64,000 nt of DNA from Chrysemys picta bellii (lineage: Eukaryota; Chordata; Testudines; Emydidae), in the NCBI RefSeq assembly GCF_011386835.1, contig NC_088792.1, positions 40,972,882 through 41,036,881 of the forward strand, in the 5' to 3' direction. This document shows, piece by piece, positions 11,380 through 26,952 of this stretch; position 1 is the first letter of the stretch; every line of letters starts with the position of its first letter. A program made the position numbers and the translations under genes. Under the pieces are notes generated by a model. The model worked only from the letters and a program-made list of their open reading frames with translations, was not told where the DNA came from and ran no database searches.

Positions 11380-12060
11380 TACACACACACACAGAGTATA
11401 AGTTTTAAACAAACAATTTAATATTGGCACACAGTGATGATGATTGTGAAGCTTGGTTGAGGTGGAAGAGTCAGAAGGTGGGATATTTCCCAGGGTATGC
11501 CTTACTGCTAAATGATGAACTAGCAATTGGCTGAGCCCTCAAGGGTTAACTCTACAAGGCAGCAGGAATGGAGGGAGGGGAGACAGCATCGCAGACAGAG
11601 ACACGCACCCTGTGTGTGAGAGAGAGATGCACATTTCCCCTTTAAGTATGCTGACCCTACTCTTAAGTACACTGCCTTGTTAATTAGATCAGCTTGCTGA
11701 GACTGCAGCTGCTGTCAGCAAGCTCCCTCCATCCTGAGCCTTGTTGTGTGTCCCCCCCTGCCCTATGGAAGATGGGGTAAGCGGGGTGCAGGAGCAGGGG
11801 GACACCCTGACATTAGCCCCTCTCTTCCTCCCCTCCCCCCCGCACAGCAAGCAGGAGTCTCAGGGAGCAGCTCCAAGGCAGAGGGCAGGGGCAGCACATG
11901 GCAGTGGGTGGGAGGGACAGCTGAACTGCCGGCAATTGATAGCCTGCTGGGCAGCTGCTGCATAGGGAATTTAGGTGAGCGGGAAGCTGATAGGGGGGCT
12001 GCCGGTCTACCCTGGTTCCAAGCCCCCACCAGCTAGCTGCAACAGGCTGCTCTAACTCAC
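11146..12060. repeat. Possible Tigger/mariner-like repeat with GC-rich interior
   Basis: The left end cagtaactcctcacttaacg and the following gcgaaacgatgttaagcgaa resemble a pogo/Tigger-type terminal region preceded by TA. A dinucleotide array interrupts it at 11291. The interior to about 12060 is GC-rich and repeat-like. The inverse right end was not found, so extent and class are uncertain. Confidence 0.35.
11291..11393 (+). repeat. (TA)n(CA)n microsatellite
   Basis: About 72 bp of TA repeats followed by about 31 bp of CA repeats with one interruption. The YIYIYI and HTHT ORFs here are artefacts. Confidence 0.97.
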
Positions 12061-12526
12061 CTTTAATATGTGCACACAAGTAACACTTATACACAGATCA
12101 TGATCCTGAGCTGTGCTTGGTGCAGTTTAATGGGAGACTTGGGGATTCTGATGTTGAGTGGGGGCTAGAAATGTAGAGATCCCAGGCCTTAGAGATCTCT
12201 AAGCTATCTCTCCTCTACAGGGGTGTGACCAGGGCTTTGTTATACCTCAGCAATTGCTGGCTGCCAGATTGGCTCCTTGGGAAAACTGCTAGAGGTAAGA
12301 GCATTCTTCTGGCTTAAGGCAGCCCCAGAATTGGGAGAGCACCCTCAAAATCTGAGTTATGCTGAGACTTCCTTGGCTACTACTTAGGGTCTGGGCCAAT
12401 ATCTTTCAAAAAGTCTTAATTTAAAAGGAGGTGGTCAAGGTATTTTCCTACCTTTAAATCCATGTTTTTTCTCTGGACTATAAGAAAACTTTGGTAGCTT
12501 GAAACCAAAATATATTTTCTGTCTAA

Positions 12527-12790
12527 AGTCTGGTCTACACTAGAGAATTAGGTCGTCTTAACTATGCCATTCAGGGATGTGAAAAATCCACACCGCTGAG
12601 TGGCATAGTTAAGCTGACCTAAGTCCCCATGTAGACAGCACTAGGTTTACAAATGTTTTCTGTTCATCTAGCTACTGTTTCTCGCCAACAGGAGAATCCT
12701 TCACATTGGTGTATGCAGTGTCTACACTGAAGCCCTACAGTGGTGCAGCTGCAGCTGTGTTGCTGTAGAGTTTCAAGTGCAGACAAACCT
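12527..12790. mobile_element. PIF/Harbinger-type MITE (264 bp)
   Basis: Flanked by the 3-bp duplication TAA (12524-12526, 12791-12793). Ends agtctggtctacact and, inverted, aggtttgtctgcact. It contains an internal inverted pair ggtcgtcttaactatgcca and tggcatagttaagctgacc. Non-coding. Confidence 0.75.
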
Positions 12791-13194
12791 TAAATCCTGT
12801 TTCCCAGTCCCTATTACATGCACTCAATAGCTAGGCCAAGGTGCTTGGTGAGTGTGTTGGACATCCAACATTCCTTTTTCATTTTGGTTTAAATTTATTT
12901 TAAGAGCAGTGAAGCATTTATTTTGGAACAGAAACCATATAAAGAGGACATAATTAAATTATTAAGCACACTGAATACCACACTAACATCTTCTTCCAAT
13001 AGCATAATTGCAAAGAATTTAATGGATATGACTGTTCAAATCATTCTGTTGGCTTTGCATATAGATTAAAAAAATGGTGGTTGAATTTTGGACTGAATTT
13101 CCCTAACGGTTTCATTTTGTGCTTCTATAAGCATTTATGTTTCACTATTTAGAATACAATCTACAGGATACTAGCAAAATACCATAAAGTTTCT

Positions 13195-13420
13195 AGGGTC
13201 AAATTTTCAAAGTTAGGCACTTAAATTATATATGCAAATTGTGTGCATATAAGCACAGACAGGTTGTTGCGAATCAGATAAATGGGTTCACAATCATATG
13301 TGCGATCAATTAATCATATTCAGAATTGTATTTTTTACACGAACATTCTACAGTTTGAACTAGTGTATGCAGATCTTGTGCATACAATTTAGACACCTAC
13401 ATTTGAAAATTCTAACCCTT
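13195..13420. repeat. Ancient palindromic-end repeat, second copy
   Basis: The ends agggtcaaattttcaaag and, inverted, agggttagaattttcaaa bound 226 bp, almost the same length as the copy at 7814-8038 and with the same core (aattttca). Superfamily not assigned. Confidence 0.5.
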
Positions 13421-14757
13421 ATAGTTCACTTGTCACCCTCAAGTTTATTTTTAACATTTTTAAATAAAGAAAGAAAATGACCTTCCCCCCACCCCAAAAA
13501 AAATCAGTGCATAATACAGCTAAGACTTCTGTCTACCATTATAAAACCAGTTATTGGAAACAGTGGTTTTGTAAGGCACACTGAATCATAGAACACAAAA
13601 ACAGCAGGAAACATAATTTGCAAGCTTATATACATACCCAAAACATCTGGAAAGGGAGGGCATTAATGAAGCAAAGAATGGAAAAAGCCAAGACAATCAG
13701 GTTCTTGTACAAAGCATACAGCATGAGATAAGGTTATAACAAGAGCAGCTAGAAATGTCACATACATAGGAACAACCAAGAAAAAGGTTTGGAAGCTTAA
13801 TACTAACAAAGAAAAGCAGCAAAAAATGCAAAGCTAACTCCGCAGCTTCTGCAGATGCCATATACACATGTAGAAACAAATAGCCACGTATATGCCAATT
13901 TTGGACTGAATTTCAGATTGGTGAGTTTTTACCATGTACTTTACCTCCTTTGTGAGAAGAGTATTTTTTTCAAAAAGATAAACTTGTTTTTAGGCATTTC
14001 AAGCAATTAGCAAATGAACTGCCCTTTTGTTTTAGTATAAATGTGACTAACTATTGACATTTCACATAAACATATAGACATTACTGGCAAGCAAATATTT
14101 CCCTTCTGTATGCAGCTGTTTTAACATGCAAAAGCAAGCTTTCATACAAGAGCTGAGTAAAACTTTATTTTTCCCTCAGAATCATTTTGCATAAATGTTG
14201 GCACTAGTTAGTATTTTGCTAACATTCTTGGATAGATTAGTTTTGCATTAAAATACTCAGAAACAGAGATTTTTTAGCTGTCACTTTGGTTTCCAACAAG
14301 TCAAATCCTCAAATCTTTATTTTTACAAACCCCTTACTCAGGCAGTTTCCAAGGAAGACTGAACTATATTAGGTCTAAAATGAACATCTTTGTAACCCCT
14401 CAAATGCAGTTCTTTACCCCCACGTGTTTTATTTGGAAGGGGTGGGAGTGGTTCTCTCTGCTCAACATGTTAAATCTTCTGTGGGTCTCATAGCAAAGCT
14501 AATATACTTCTATTATATACTTAACTGCTATGCAGCCCTATACTCTGTGGTCTGGTAAAAATCATTCTTACAAAAGGCTGATTTATTTCCCCAGTGGAAA
14601 CAGATTTTTATTGAGATTGCAAGTATAGCAGCTTTTCCCCTCTTTATTCATATTTATTCATATTTTTCTTTTCTTTTAAGAGACAATAATGTAAATCTTT
14701 ATTGTAAGATTGATGTTTTTAGGAAGGAAAAAAACAATGTGACTAATTGAATAATAA
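13421..14757. other. CACNB2 intron, no feature seen
   Basis: About 1.3 kb of AT-rich intronic sequence. No conserved frame, RNA gene or assignable repeat. Confidence 0.4.
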
Positions 14758-14903
14758 GGCGGGTGAGATAATATCTTTTATTGGACCAACTTTTGTTGGT
14801 GAAAGATACGAGGGTTCAATCTTACGCAGAGCTCTTCTTCAAGTCTGGGAAAGGTACTCAGAGTGTCACAGCTAAATACAAGACAGATCAGATTGCTTAG
14901 CAC

Positions 14904-15148
14904 CAGGGCCGGCTCCAGCATTTCTGCCACCCCAAGCAAAAAATAAAATAAAATAAAAAGCCGCGATCGCGATCGGCGGCGGCAATTGGAAAAAAAAAAG
15001 CTGCAATTGGCGGCGGCAGTTCAGCAGCAGGTCTTTCGCTCCTAGAGGGAGTGAGGGACCTGCTGCCCCGAATTGCCGCAGGTGCCGCCCCTCTCCCTTG
15101 GCCACCCCAAGCACCTGCTTGTTAAGCTGGTGCCTGGAGCCGACCCTG
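14904..15148. mobile_element. hAT MITE, CAGGGCCGG family (inverted copy)
   Basis: 8-bp duplication CTTAGCAC / CTTAGAAC (14896-14903, 15149-15156; 7 of 8). Ends cagggccggctccagc and ggagccgaccctg. The interior has gccgcgatcgcgatcggcgg and the cttggggtgg-type motif in reverse. Its right duplication overlaps the first base of the next hAT, so it inserted at that element's terminus. Confidence 0.85.
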
Positions 15149-15155
15149 CTTAGAA

Positions 15156-15583
15156 CAGTGGTTATCAACCAGGGGTATGTGTACCTGTGGGGGTATGCAG
15201 AGGTCTTCCAGGGGGAACATCAACTCATTCATATATTTGCCTAATTTTTACAATAGGCTACATAAAAAGCACTATGAAGTCAGTACAAACTAAAATTTCA
15301 TATAGACAATTACTTGTTTATACTGCTCTATATACTATACACTGAAATGTAAGTACAATATTTATATTCCAATTGATTTATTTTATAACTATATGGTAAA
15401 AATGAAGAACTAAGCACCTTTTCAGTACTAGTGTGTTGTGACGCAAGTGTGCTGTGACACTTTGTATTTTTATGTCTGATTTTGTAAGCAAGTAGTTTTT
15501 AAGTGAAGTGAAACTTGGAGGTACGCAAGACAAATCAGCCTCCTGAAAGGGGAACAGTAGTTGGGAAAGGTTGAGAGACACTG
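15156..15583. mobile_element. hAT (Charlie-like) non-autonomous element (428 bp)
   Basis: Ends cagtggttatcaaccagggg and, inverted, cagtgtctctcaacc, the Charlie-type terminal repeat. The target site inferred from both sides, GCTTAGCA and GTTTTGCA, agrees in 6 of 8 bases and lies inside the Penelope-like copy. The interior is AT-rich and non-coding. Confidence 0.75.
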
Positions 15584-16205
15584 GTTTTGCATAAGGAGTT
15601 CACCACTCAAGGTGAAGCAGGCAGTTAAAACCTCGGCAGTCATAGGACAAAAGAGGGTTAGTGTATTATAGGTTGTTGTAGTGAACTATAAATACAGTGT
15701 CTTTATTGAGTCCAGGATTTTTAATGTCTAATAAAGTTATGAATTTAAACTCTAACTCTTATCGTTGGAATGTGTAGGTTTCCTTCGAGAATGAGAACTG
15801 AGATATGGAGTGCTTGTTTTGGGAAAAGTGTTTGCTCATGTGTGATATGGTGTTTTTGTCTTATCTTTTTTATGTGTGAGTTCATTTGAGAGTATAGTGA
15901 TTGTCTCATTTCACCCACATAATTGTTGTTGGGGCATTTAGTGCCCTGGATAAGGTATACCACCTGTTGTTATAGGCATGTGTAGGATCCAGGGATCTTG
16001 GAAAGTGTGTTGTGGGGGGCATTGATCATCACAGCAATGGAGATATGTCTGCAGGTATGGCTTGTAAATGTTTAATGATACCCTGTAAGGGTTCCAGTGT
16101 GGGGTTGTAGAAGACAACTAAGGATGTGTGGTCAAAAGGTCTCTCCGGCCCATATTGAAGCAGATTCTCTGAGGGTACTTTGGTGGCTGATTCCATGATG
16201 TAATT

Positions 16206-17169
16206 GAGTAATATTTATATTAAAATTAGTGGTACATTTTCAGAGGACTTGGTGCAGGTGCAATTTATACCCTAAATGTTAATTTGGGCACAGATCAGAG
16301 TCCCTTCTCCATCTAACTACTTTATATACTCCCACAGTGCAGTTTTACAGATGCAAATTATGTACTTAATTGAGTTTCAGGAGCCAGGTGTGACTGCAAA
16401 TTTTACTGGTGTAAATTGAACCTGTTAAAATGGGTCTGCTTTTTTGAAAATTCACCCCTTAATATACTGTTCATCATTTTGCATATATAGCTGTTTAACA
16501 TGATTAAAATACAGGACATTAAAATTTAAAAATGCTGCTGTTTTAATTTAAAAAATCAAATTAATTGCAATTAAGTCTAGTGAAAGTAATCTCTTTATAT
16601 CTGCGGAATGACCAAATACAAATAATTGTAGCCCTGCCATAGAAAGGAGATCAAGAATGGATTCAGTGGCTGATGCAGTTCTGCTATTACAACTGTAGCA
16701 GTACCAAGCATCAGCAGAACGACCAAGGAAGCTAAATTTAAATTGCACACACAATCTTAACTCCGGCATTTCCTAACTTTTGAGTGCTTGACTTTGCAAC
16801 CTTAATAATGTTCTTTTAATATAAAATCTATGTGCAATTTCCTAGATTTATTTTTTAAGCAAACTGGAAAAAACAGAAATTCCATCATGTGGCATCATAT
16901 TGATACCCACATGGGTCATCAGCAGGACTGGAACCTTAGGATCACGCACAGATCTCTGACACTTGAGAAAACAGAGTAAATGATAGCTGTAGCAGCTTGT
17001 CATCCTCTAGGTGGACCAACACTTTAGAGGGGAATGAGACATATTTTGTCAGTGGGTTTTCACATATTCCAGATATTTGCTGCCAGCAGATGAATGGTGA
17101 GACTCAGGAATCTTGGGTTCTATTCCAGGCCTTGGAGGGTAGTGTGTTCTAGCAGGCATGGCTCTTCTG
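16206..17169. other. CACNB2 intron, no clear feature
   Basis: Mostly anonymous. Around 16240-16455 a diverged pair acattttcagagg / gaaaattcacccctt suggests another degraded palindromic-end repeat. Nothing coding. Confidence 0.35.
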
Positions 17170-18240
17170 ACCATTCCTCCAAACTTAAGCCCATCTGCCC
17201 AGATCCCTCCAACCTGTCCCAGTCCTCTCTCTTCCCCAAACTGGGCTCCTCGTCTGCATTCTCCTATTCTCATCTAAGCAGCCCCAGTCTCCTCTCCACA
17301 GGGTTCTCATCCAAGTCCCACTCTCCTTGTCCAGCAGGTTAGTCTCACTCCTCTAGACTTCTCACCTCAGACCCATCTCCCCTTCCCAGTGTCCTTGCCC
17401 AGCCAGTCCCAGTCTCCTCCCCTGAATCATCATCTGATCTCATTGCCCCACCAACCCAACCCAGAGGCTCTTAGTCCCCCCATCATTTCCTTCCCTGGCT
17501 CCCAGTCTCAGACCTTACCTCAGATCTTAGTTAGAGCTTCCATCTTCCTCCACCATCCTCCAGCCCTAGTCTCTCTCCCACTCCCTTGGCTCCTTGTCTC
17601 AGTCTTCCACCCAACAACCCCAAGTCCAGCTCTTTGTCCCCTCTGAATTCCAATAATTCAATCAGGCATCTTCCTTTTCCACACTGCCTGGGCCCAGTAC
17701 TGCAAGTACATGAGAGACAGACTCCTGTTTTCAGTTCCAGTGTCCAGACCGGTCTGCCCTGCAGCAACTCATGGCTGCAACTACAGGGAATGTCCTGCTT
17801 GGCCGTGGGATGGAGCATACTCAGTTCTGGCAATCTTTGTAGAATTTAGCAGCAAAGCTCTAGTGAGTCTTTATTTGGCATGTATGAACTGTGATTTTTC
17901 ACAGGTTTATAACTTGGCCAAATTTGGGCAGATTTTGCAAGGAATGGCAAAAGGAACATCCGTGACACAAAGGCCCTCTCTGCCAAATTTCAAAACCCTG
18001 CTCCAAGGCATGGGACTCTAGAGCATTTCAAAGGAAAGGTTACCAAAAAATTTTTAACAGGGAAGAAAAACGTATCTTTCCCTAGCTTCATTCTTAGAAA
18101 CAGCTGAACTGTTTTGACTGAAATTTAGCGTGAGGCAGATACCCTGAATGGAAAATTTCATCCCAAATGGTTAAAGTTTGGCAAAGTTATAAGCAACTGG
18201 ATACAACTTAGAAGTGTTAGGCAACCTTAATAATAGATGG
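17170..18240. repeat. Pyrimidine-rich tandem region and unassigned repeat
   Basis: From 17180 to 17690 the plus strand is C/T-rich with loosely repeated ccagtctcctccc-type units. The following part (17700-18240) has the look of an interspersed repeat (ggttaaagtttggcaaagtt, then ataagcaactgg), but I cannot name the family. The overlapping proline/serine-rich ORFs in several frames reflect base composition. Confidence 0.35.
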
Positions 18241-18303
18241 AGCTACCAGCCCATCCTATATATAACACACACACACACACCCCATTTGTGCTACTGCAAC
18301 TGA

Positions 18304-18588
18304 GGCTAGGTCTACACTACCCGCCTGAATCGGCGGGTAGAAATCGACCTCTCGGGGATCGATTTATTGCGTCCCGTCGGGACGCGACAATCGATCCCCG
18401 AATCGATGCTCTTACTCCACCAGCGGAGGTGGGAGTAAGTGCCATCGACAGAAAGCCGCAGAAGTCGATTTTGCCGCCGTCCTCACAGCGGGGTAAGTCG
18501 GCTGCGATACGTCGAATTCAGCTACGCTATTCACGTAGCTGAATTTGCGTATCTTAAATCGACTCCCCCCTGTAGTGTAGATGTACCC
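18304..18588 (+). mobile_element. PIF/Harbinger-type MITE, 285-bp hairpin family
   Basis: Flanked by TGA on both sides (18301-18303, 18589-18591). Ends ggctaggtctacactac and, inverted, gggtacatctacactac. It has exactly the same length as the 8621-8905 copy and is highly similar along its length, including the cggcgggtagaaatcgacct start and the ctacgctattcacgtag stem near the end. The 101-codon ORF through it is non-coding. Confidence 0.8.
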
Positions 18589-19428
18589 TGAGATTATGTC
18601 AGCACTTCCACAGTAAGTAGCAAGAAGAGATGCTGAGGTGCTACATGCTGAAGTCTGTCATTAGAGCTGGGTGAACAATTCACCATGAACTATTTATTCA
18701 ACAAATTTATCCCTTTTCCTCTTAAAAAATAGACTGAAATTTTTACAGACTTTCACTTGTGAAATTCTTTGATGGATGTTTTCGTGTTCAAACACATTTT
18801 AGACTATTCAACTTGGTACTCTTTTGACTACTGTGATTATTCTTCAAGTATTAGATATTAATTCTATGATATTCAATTTGTTCAACTGATCATCATGATA
18901 TTATTTGCATTCCATGATTGAATGACCGAATCTATATAATCAACTTTCACTTTGGCTCCAAACAAATTTAACTTCATCTTTTCATTAAATGATAAAAGCA
19001 ATTTTGGATACAGGCCTGAAATTCCATCACAGGAACGTTCACATGAACAAAACTTTGCACAAAGCAAATATGAAGGCATGTGAACACAGTCAAAATTAAA
19101 TTTATTTAGAAATTAACACAATGTGTAAATAAGTTTTCTTACTATACACCCAGCTCTACTTGTCATCCAAGATTTCAAAGAATGGGTTTTCAAAAGCAAA
19201 TTTTCAAGCAATTCATGTAGCCATTTCTTAATTACAGGAATATATTCTAAAAAGTCCAACTGCTACACAACTATAAATGTTAAGATATCCAGCAAAATAC
19301 ATATTTACTCAGACTCTTTGTTTACAAAACTGATTATTAAAAGTATATTCACCCAAAACACCAGAACGGTTTCAAAAGCCATTCTAGTCTCTAATAACTA
19401 ACACATTTTCTATTGTTTATGCACAGTT
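18589..19428. other. CACNB2 intron, no feature seen
   Basis: AT-rich intronic sequence without recognised features. Confidence 0.4.
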
Positions 19429-19575
19429 TCATAGATTCCAAGGACAGAAGGGACCATCATGATCGTCTAGTTTACCCTCCTGTATAACACAGGCCATAGA
19501 ACTTTCCCAAATAATTCCTAGAGGCTATCTTTTAGAAAAACATCCAATCTTGATTTAAGCTTTTCGGAAAATAAA
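19429..19575 (-). repeat. CR1 LINE 3' end fragment
   Basis: tcatagattccaaggacaga, agggaccatcatgatcgtct and the following cctcctgtataacacaggcc match the minus-strand view of a turtle CR1 3' end. It stops at atccaatcttgatttaa, so only the tail remains. Confidence 0.75.
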
Positions 19576-20328
19576 TAAAATAAACTAGATTTATTGTAAA
19601 TATAATTAAATTTGTGACACAAACAAATCAAAATCAGGAAAGTCAGACTTAAGGCTGATCTTCCATCTTAGCCCTACTCCATATAGAAGTGCTATTGGCC
19701 AGATCCCAAGCTAGTGTATATTGATGAAATTAAAGTAAAAGAAGATACACCAATTGGCATGCTGAGAATCTGGCTGAATATGAATTATGGTTATTTCAGT
19801 TTTTATATCTGCCATAACAATACAAAAAAGTATCTTTTTGCATTTAATTTTAATTTTTAATTAAGTTGCGCAGATCCAAGATAATTCAATATTGAAAACA
19901 AAAACTTCAAAAATATAAGTATATATTACAGGTATCCCAGCAAAGGTCAGACTCTTTTACTAACCTTGAAGAATCCACCTAATTGCTGGTATTGTGAAAC
20001 TGTATCTTTACTTATCCAAAGGGATATCCCCACATTTTATCTGCATTATGGGCTAGTTCTTACTCCCAATGAGACCAGTATCAAAGCTAATATTAATCCC
20101 AATGGGAGAAGGATAGCCCAGTACCAGTACCTGTAAGTATTTTCTCAGGCAGTGCTCTCAGAAATGACTTCACATTTCTAGGACTTCTGATTTGTTGGCT
20201 TTGTGCCTGAAATTATTGTGAACAGTGCTCCTGTCACAGCAGAGAAGGTAGATGATTTTTGTTATAGGCATGAACTGGGAGTACTGTACTATAGTGCCAA
20301 TCTCTGGTTATTATCACTACATACGCTA

Positions 20329-22610
<2,282 letters not shown>

Positions 22611-22614
22611 AAAG

Positions 22615-22715
22615 TGAATTGTTATTTAATCCTTGTATTACACTGGTGCCTTGAGGCCCCAATCAGGATCAGGACCCCCTTGTACTACTGGCTATACAAA
22701 CATATCTGTCCAGGA
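22615..22715 (-). repeat. L2/CR1-group LINE tail, reversed
   Basis: tattacactggtgccttgag, gccccaatcaggatcaggac and gctatacaaacat match, in reverse, the common tail 'tgtacagcgcctagcacaatggggccctgat'. Short and diverged. Confidence 0.5.
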
Positions 22716-23117
22716 GAGCAGGTATCACTCATGCAACTTAAACTAAACAATGTTTAATTTAAACAAGATAATTGTTCATGCCTTTACCACGCATATAAAA
22801 CTTTGAGCAAGTGGTTAGTCACTTGGATTTCAGTTGCCACCTCTGGCCACAAACCGCCATCTTCACCTTACTTTCAATAATATGCATGTGTGTCTCTTGG
22901 ATTTTTCCCATCCCCATACAGCAATAATGCTCTCTGCTCATGAAGCTTTCATTCCCTACCACAATTTACTGCATACAAGAGGTGCTCTAACATAAATTGC
23001 ACCCTATTATCAACATTCTTTTCCATTGGTATCCTGGTTAGAATGCTATTTCTCAGAAACCCGGTAATTTCAAAATAAGAACCATATTCAAGTAAATAGA
23101 CATTCCATAATACTTAC

Positions 23118-23176
23118 CGCCCTTCAAATCTGTGTTTTAAAAAATCAAATAATGCTTTTTGCATCATATCTGTCAC
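23118..23176 (-). CDS. CACNB2: CACNB2 exon: GK-domain helix near the AID pocket
   Basis: Exon of 59 bp encoding VTDMMQKALFDFLKHRFEG plus two bases of an arginine codon. In structures of this family this helix helps line the groove that holds the alpha-1 AID helix. The acceptor ends cttttag and the donor is gtaagt. It is separated from the previous exon by a short intron of 360 bp (23177-23536). Confidence 0.95.
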
Positions 23177-23521
23177 CTAAAAGCAAATAAGCAACAAATT
23201 AAAACTCTGCTTATGAAATAAATACTACATGGTATTAATTACTTCGAAAAATTGGTTAATTGGTGTTTTAAGGATTATTAAAAACTTGTGACTCCTGGTG
23301 GCATGGTGTGAAAAGCACATTTACAATCTGAATATTTTAACTTCCCTTGTCTGAATTCTGATAAGCAAAAATATAAAATAAGAAAGCATTTATCCCATAG
23401 TCTCTTATATTTTTGCCTAATCTTCCTATGACATTAATCGATGCTGTTCAACATCATTCCCTCTTAATCTGAAATTGGAAACTAAAGACAGACTGTCTTT
23501 TACACATCCTGAAAATAGTCA

Positions 23522-26652
<3,131 letters not shown>

Positions 26653-26672
26653 CGATTTCTGCTTCTGCTTAG
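26653..26672 (-). CDS. CACNB2: CACNB2 alternative exon 7B (20-bp HOOK variant)
   Basis: Micro-exon of 20 bp, too short for ORF finders. With the preceding G it encodes AKQKQKS, the short HOOK variant seen in all vertebrate beta subunits. On the minus strand the acceptor ends ctgtag and the donor is gtaagt. It lies 146 bp downstream of 7A and is in frame with [10 protein letters not shown] of the next exon. The conserved AKQKQK peptide, correct borders and correct phase make this a confident call despite the size. Confidence 0.93.
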
Positions 26673-26818
26673 CTACAGCAGCATGGAAAAGAAACAAAGA
26701 ATAACAAAAGCATGCACGTTATTGGCTTGTCAAAGGACGCAGACAGTTAACAGGACTAGAAATGTGACGCAGTGCAGGTGAGCAGGTGGACAGATAGGAG
26801 CTTGGAAGTTGGTGTTAC

Positions 26819-26952
26819 CTTCTTAAAGAAGGGCATTCTTTTCTCTTTGGAGTGGGGTGATGTTACACTGTTTGCACTGGGTTTGGGGGAGCGATGGTTT
26901 GCTGGAATATCATTTTCTTCTGCATCTAAGCCAGTGGCATCTATGTCTATAG
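26819..26952 (-). CDS. CACNB2: CACNB2 alternative exon 7A (long HOOK variant)
   Basis: Exon of 134 bp encoding [20 protein letters not shown], then [19 protein letters not shown] and MPFFKK. This is the long alternative HOOK exon (7A) of beta-2, which changes inactivation behaviour and membrane association of the subunit. The acceptor ends ctgtatatag and the donor is gtaacacc. It enters in phase 1 and leaves in phase 0. The 134 bp and the 20 bp of 7B are both 2 modulo 3, so either exon keeps the frame but both together would break it. The two lie only 146 bp apart. Confidence 0.95.

Larger units (their letters stand above)
14758..16205 (-). mobile_element. Second Penelope-like element remnant, minus strand
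   Basis: The 3' end at the left (gggtgagataatatctttta, then ttggaccaacttttgttggt) is a turtle Penelope-type tail. The body resumes after two hAT insertions at 15584. The right part encodes, on the minus strand, a GIY-YIG-like frame (MVYLIQGTKCPNNNYVGEMR then QSLYSQMNSHIKK, 15745-15963), with G-to-M-type decay of the expected GETR. Different family from the 3886-6718 element. No RT core is present, so it is 5' truncated near 16205. Confidence 0.7.

Noticed and set aside
11207..11526. ORFs with runs of YI and HT/CV
   Set aside because: Translation of a TA/CA microsatellite.
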